From positions 18,825 to 82,824 of the forward strand of contig JBAXAM010000004.1 in NCBI GenBank assembly GCA_037142515.1: a DNA stretch of 64,000 nucleotides, written 5' to 3'. Every line of letters starts with the position of its first letter. Within the stretch, counting starts at the first letter, position 1. This DNA comes from JBAXAM01 sp037142515 (GTDB lineage Bacteria > Pseudomonadota > Gammaproteobacteria > UBA9339). Below are positions 61,405 to 64,000 of this stretch, one piece after another. The notes under the pieces were generated by a model. That model had not been told where the DNA came from, did no database searches, and saw nothing but the letters and a program-made list of their open reading frames with translations. The position numbers and the translations under genes are program-made.

Positions 61405-62835
61405 ATGAGAAGAACAAAAATTGTTTCTACTCTTGGCCCAGCGTCAAGTAGTTTGGAAGTTTTACGTAAAATGGTTGCTGCTGGTGTGGATATAGTACGC
61501 TTAAATTTTTCTCATGGTACACCAGATGAAAAGAAAAGCCTGGTTACAGTTGTGCGTCAGGCAGCTAAAAAAGAAGGCAAAATAGTAGGTATTTTAGCTG
61601 ATTTGCAAGGACCGAAGATTCGAGTCGCTAAGTTTAAAAATGGCAAGGTACTTTTGAAGGAAAATGCCGAGTTTGTTTTAGACGCTGCATTGGCTAAAGA
61701 TGCTGGTGATGAAAATGCTGTTGGTATTGATTATAAAGAATTGCCTCAAGATGTAAAACCGGATGATGTGTTATTACTTGATGACGGTCGTTTGGTATTG
61801 ATAGTCAAAAAAATTGAGGGAACACGTGTTATTTGTCGTGTTCAGGTGGGCGGAGATTTATCAAATAATAAAGGCATTAATCGCCAGGGCGGCGGTCTTT
61901 CAGCTGGAGCTCTTACTGATAAAGATCGTGAAGATTTAAGAACTGCAGTGCTGCTTAATGTAGATTATGTCGCAATTTCTTTTGTGCGCTCCCAAGCTGA
62001 TGTTGAAGAAACTAAAGCATTAATTGCTAAAGAAGGTGGAAAAGCTGGCGTGATTGCTAAGATTGAGCGTATTGAAGCAATGGTTCCAGACGTTTTAAAA
62101 GGAATAATTAAGTCTTCTGATGGTATTATGGTAGCGCGTGGCGATTTAGGTGTGGAAATTGGTGATGCTGAAGTTCCAGCCGCGCAAAAATTCATGATTG
62201 ATTGTGCTGCGTCTCTGAGTAAGCCGGTAATTACGGCAACGCAGATGATGGAGACAATGATTCATAGTGTGACACCAACACGTGCTGAAGTTTCTGATGT
62301 GGCAAATGCAGTATTGGATGGAACTGATGCGGTAATGCTGTCGGCAGAGACTGCGACTGGCGAGCATCCGGCGCTGGTTATTCAGACTATGAGTCGTATT
62401 TGTTTAGCCGCAGAAAAAAATAAAGCAATTTTGGCTGCAAAATGTCGCTTGGATTTACACTTTGAGCGAGCTGATGAAGCAATTGCAATGTCGACAATGT
62501 ACGTGGCAAATAATTTGAATATTAAGGCGATAATTGCTCTTACTGAAACTGGCAAGACGACATTGTGGATGTCGCGTGTCCATTCTGGTATCCCTATTTA
62601 TGGTTTTAGTCGCGGTGATAATACATTAGGTAGGATGGCTCTATATAGAGATGTTTATCCAATAGATTTTGATGTTACCAAATTTAAAACCAATACTGAA
62701 ATCAAAGCAGCGTCTATTGATGTTCTAAAAAAGGCGGGTCTAATCAAAAATGATGATCTAGTGGCTGTGGCTTGCGGTGATCATATTGGAGTAGCTGGTG
62801 GAACAAATTCATTAACGATATTGCGGGTTGGTTAA
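61405..62835 (+). CDS. pyk: Pyruvate kinase
   Basis: Converts phosphoenolpyruvate and ADP to pyruvate and ATP. 476 residues, PykA/PykF fold. TKIVSTLGPASS at the start, RLNFSHGTPDEK, LADLQGPKIRV, LLDDGRL, the B domain (about 70-165), GVIAKIERIEAM with the catalytic Lys-Ile-Glu, MVARGDLGVEI, TATQMMETMI and AVMLSAETATGEHP. The C-terminal regulatory domain is complete. Its stop overlaps the following ATG by one base. Confidence 0.98.
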   Translation: MRRTKIVSTLGPASSSLEVLRKMVAAGVDIVRLNFSHGTPDEKKSLVTVVRQAAKKEGKIVGILADLQGPKIRVAKFKNGKVLLKENAEFVLDAALAKDAGDENAVGIDYKELPQDVKPDDVLLLDDGRLVLIVKKIEGTRVICRVQVGGDLSNNKGINRQGGGLSAGALTDKDREDLRTAVLLNVDYVAISFVRSQADVEETKALIAKEGGKAGVIAKIERIEAMVPDVLKGIIKSSDGIMVARGDLGVEIGDAEVPAAQKFMIDCAASLSKPVITATQMMETMIHSVTPTRAEVSDVANAVLDGTDAVMLSAETATGEHPALVIQTMSRICLAAEKNKAILAAKCRLDLHFERADEAIAMSTMYVANNLNIKAIIALTETGKTTLWMSRVHSGIPIYGFSRGDNTLGRMALYRDVYPIDFDVTKFKTNTEIKAASIDVLKKAGLIKNDDLVAVACGDHIGVAGGTNSLTILRVG

Positions 62836-63020
62836 TGTTTTACAAATTATTGCTCATAGGTATATCTGTATTTTTTATTTGGCGATTAGTTACTTATTTT
62901 CGTGCGCATCCAGAAGCTTTTTCGAAGGCCAATTTGAGCGCAAGCGTTTTTACGTTGGGTGTTTTGGCGTTATTATTAATTGGTTTTGTCGCTGTTTTAG
63001 TGCTGTTTGTTAAGCGCTAA
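62835..63020 (+). CDS. Small two-span membrane protein, last gene of the operon
   Basis: 61 residues with two hydrophobic segments (about 4-20 and 38-57) linked by a polar loop (RAHPEAFSKANLSAS) and ending KR. The ATG overlaps the pyk stop (TAATG), so it is translationally coupled; this makes a real gene likely in spite of its size. A similar small membrane ORF after pyk is plausible for relatives, but I do not recognise a named family. Function unknown. Confidence 0.7.
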   Translation: MFYKLLLIGISVFFIWRLVTYFRAHPEAFSKANLSASVFTLGVLALLLIGFVAVLVLFVKR

Positions 63021-63080
63021 ATTCTACCGTATATTTACCTGTATTTTTTTTAATTGGTTTTTGTATGACAATACGGTACC

Positions 63081-63086
63081 TATAAT
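63081..63086 (+). promoter_or_regulatory. -10 box upstream of the secreted protein gene at 63104
   Basis: Consensus TATAAT, 18 bases before the ATG at 63104 and followed by AGGAG at 63093-63097. A -35 at the right distance is weak (TTTTTG). The closeness to the start implies a leader of about 10 bases. Confidence 0.3.
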
Positions 63087-63103
63087 TTTTTAAGGAGCGC
63101 AAC

Positions 63104-63568
63104 ATGCTTTTGAAACAGTTTAAATTATGTTTATGCGTCTGTTTTTTTCTGCTGTCGTTACCAAGCCAAGCGTTAGAGTTTCACTATGATAATTATTCAA
63201 GAGTCCCTTCTTTAAAATATAGTTTTACTTTCGATGGTTATAATTGGTTGAGTAATAATAATGAGCTTCTTTTAGATCAACAAGAATTCAGGACGATTGA
63301 ATTCGGTTCGTTAGCTCCATTGGCATGGAAGGTAGATGCTCCATCGGGCAAAAAAATCCATTGTTTCGATCTTTTTGATCAGCAAAAAAATGAGGTAAAA
63401 AATATTGTTACATTGAAAGATGCTAAATTTGCCGAAAGAGATGATTTATTGTTAGATGTTATTGATGATGGAGCAAGCGGCATATTAGTGAGTATTATTA
63501 GTGCTGATGGCGATCGGATTTATTCTAACGCTATTAGTTGTTCTATTGATAGGGAAAATTTTAGATAA
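63104..63568 (+). CDS. Secreted protein of unknown function
   Basis: 154 residues. The N-terminus KLCLCVCFFLLSLPSQALE is a Sec signal cleaved after SQA. The mature part is mainly beta-like and acidic, with one pair of cysteines (IHCFDLF and ISCSIDRE). AGGAG 7 bases upstream of the ATG and a nearby TATAAT support it as a real gene. I recognise no domain. Its last 84 bases overlap the convergent SET-domain gene. Confidence 0.6.
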   Translation: MLLKQFKLCLCVCFFLLSLPSQALEFHYDNYSRVPSLKYSFTFDGYNWLSNNNELLLDQQEFRTIEFGSLAPLAWKVDAPSGKKIHCFDLFDQQKNEVKNIVTLKDAKFAERDDLLLDVIDDGASGILVSIISADGDRIYSNAISCSIDRENFR

Positions 63569-64000
63569 TCCAAGTAATAAGAGGAGCAAAACAATAACTT
63601 TAGATGCGCTGCAGGAGTTGCTTATCTCCGCTGGTTTTTTATTGCGCGTTGCCCAATATTTATCACCGTAGTTAACTAGGATTTCTGTTCCTGCAGGAAT
63701 GTGTTTAGTGGCTATAAAGTTTAGTGTTTTGTTCTGGTGATCGCAAACATAGATCGCATTAGATTGAGCAGAGTGGTTATACATGCTGCCGTAACCCAAA
63801 GGGATAATGGCATTATTATCATCCCAAATAAATGCTATATCAGTGATAGCAATTGATTTCATTTCCAATTTGCTAAAAAAGGCCACTTGGCATTCTTCAA
63901 TAACTTTTTGAGGTGTAATGTCTTTTTTAGCAAAGACGCCATAACGATGATAAAGCAACTTTTTTTCTGTAAATATGTTTAAACTTCTAGCCCTTTTAAA
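63485..64000 (-). CDS. SET-domain protein, 5' end outside window
   Basis: The reverse-strand frame is open to the window edge, so the start is missing; the TTG at 63958 is only an internal codon. The visible 171 residues contain a SET-type lysine methyltransferase core: RYGVFAKKDI (the G-x-G/VFA opening), an NHSAQSNAIY segment (the NHS/C cofactor motif) and IPAGTEILVNYGDKYW (the GEELxxxYG-type end). A C-terminal tail has one hydrophobic helix (SKVIVLLLLLLGLS), which may anchor it to a membrane, then about 20 polar residues. Bacterial SET proteins include effectors that methylate host histones, such as RomA of Legionella, and others that act on bacterial proteins. The 84-base overlap with the convergent secreted gene falls in this tail. 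Confidence 0.82.
   Translation of the reverse strand, partial: FKRARSLNIFTEKKLLYHRYGVFAKKDITPQKVIEECQVAFFSKLEMKSIAITDIAFIWDDNNAIIPLGYGSMYNHSAQSNAIYVCDHQNKTLNFIATKHIPAGTEILVNYGDKYWATRNKKPAEISNSCSASKVIVLLLLLLGLSKIFPINRTTNSVRINPIAISTNNTH

Noticed and set aside
63025..63078. Inverted repeat TACCGTAT / ATACGGTA with a 38-base spacer before the gene at 63104
   Set aside because: The spacer is long and AT-rich, there is no T-tract in the right place, and the arms can occur by chance; too weak to list as a site.
1..64000. tRNA, rRNA, CRISPR, insertion sequence or integrase
   Set aside because: No cloverleaf-like segments, repeat-spacer patterns, transposase motifs or terminal repeats seen; intergenic gaps are short.

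Overview
The window is a gene-dense, AT-rich bacterial chromosome segment, read here as coming from a gammaproteobacterium of the Legionellales/Coxiellaceae type. The grounds are the order tkt-gap-pgk-pyk, hemX-hemY, a HofMNOPQ/PilMNOPQ-type pilus operon, Skp, FtsY/FtsX, a type II Tdk, several small outer-membrane barrels and a PEGA-type lipoprotein. This placement is inference; there is no rRNA in the window to settle it. I found no tRNA, rRNA, IS element, prophage or CRISPR array, and no stretch over 300 bases lacks a gene.

Layout. 1-7 kb: the 3' part of pta (a form without the central DRTGG domain), an alpha/beta hydrolase, mnmE, a DUF4143-type AAA ATPase with an inverted repeat over its start codon, tsaC, an outer-membrane barrel and a rhomboid protease. 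7-15 kb: prfA, then the potassium pump genes kdpABC with a KdpD that lacks its kinase domains, then a cyclophilin lipoprotein. 15-22 kb: a GNAT acetyltransferase, penicillin-binding protein 1A, a PEGA lipoprotein and a compact pilus/DNA-uptake operon pilM-pilN-(pilO-pilP fusion)-pilQ. 22-32 kb: typA, a reverse-strand polyamine operon (deoxyhypusine-synthase-like, pyruvoyl arginine decarboxylase, agmatinase), xseB-ispA, a coiled-coil protein, gyrB and a GAF/HD-GYP regulator.

32.6-42.4 kb is the main accessory island. A single 2480-residue hybrid NRPS-PKS (C-A-T-KS-AT-ACP-reductase) is translationally coupled to a multidomain sensor kinase with two PAS/H-box units and two receiver-like domains. 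It uses AGA/AGG and ATA codons more than its neighbours and has no counterpart among the surrounding housekeeping genes.

42-55 kb: rsmD, ftsY, ftsX (with no ftsE between them), uvrA, a secreted DUF3089 lipase-like protein, an outer-membrane barrel, a FUSC transporter, skp with a terminator, rsmE, tdk, a small secreted protein, and hemX-hemY ending at a strong hairpin. 55-57 kb: a lipoprotein gene with two tandem copies of an unrecognised domain, interrupted by a nine-G homopolymer that puts it out of frame; this looks like a contingency (phase-variable) locus. 57-63 kb: the glycolytic/pentose phosphate operon tkt-gap-pgk-pyk plus a small membrane protein, behind a good sigma70-type promoter and a palindrome. 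The window ends with a secreted hypothetical protein and a partial SET-domain protein on the reverse strand.

The most noteworthy items are the NRPS-PKS/sensor-kinase pair, the homopolymer-interrupted lipoprotein, the kinase-less KdpD, the PilO-PilP fusion, the self-contained polyamine operon and the FtsX without FtsE.
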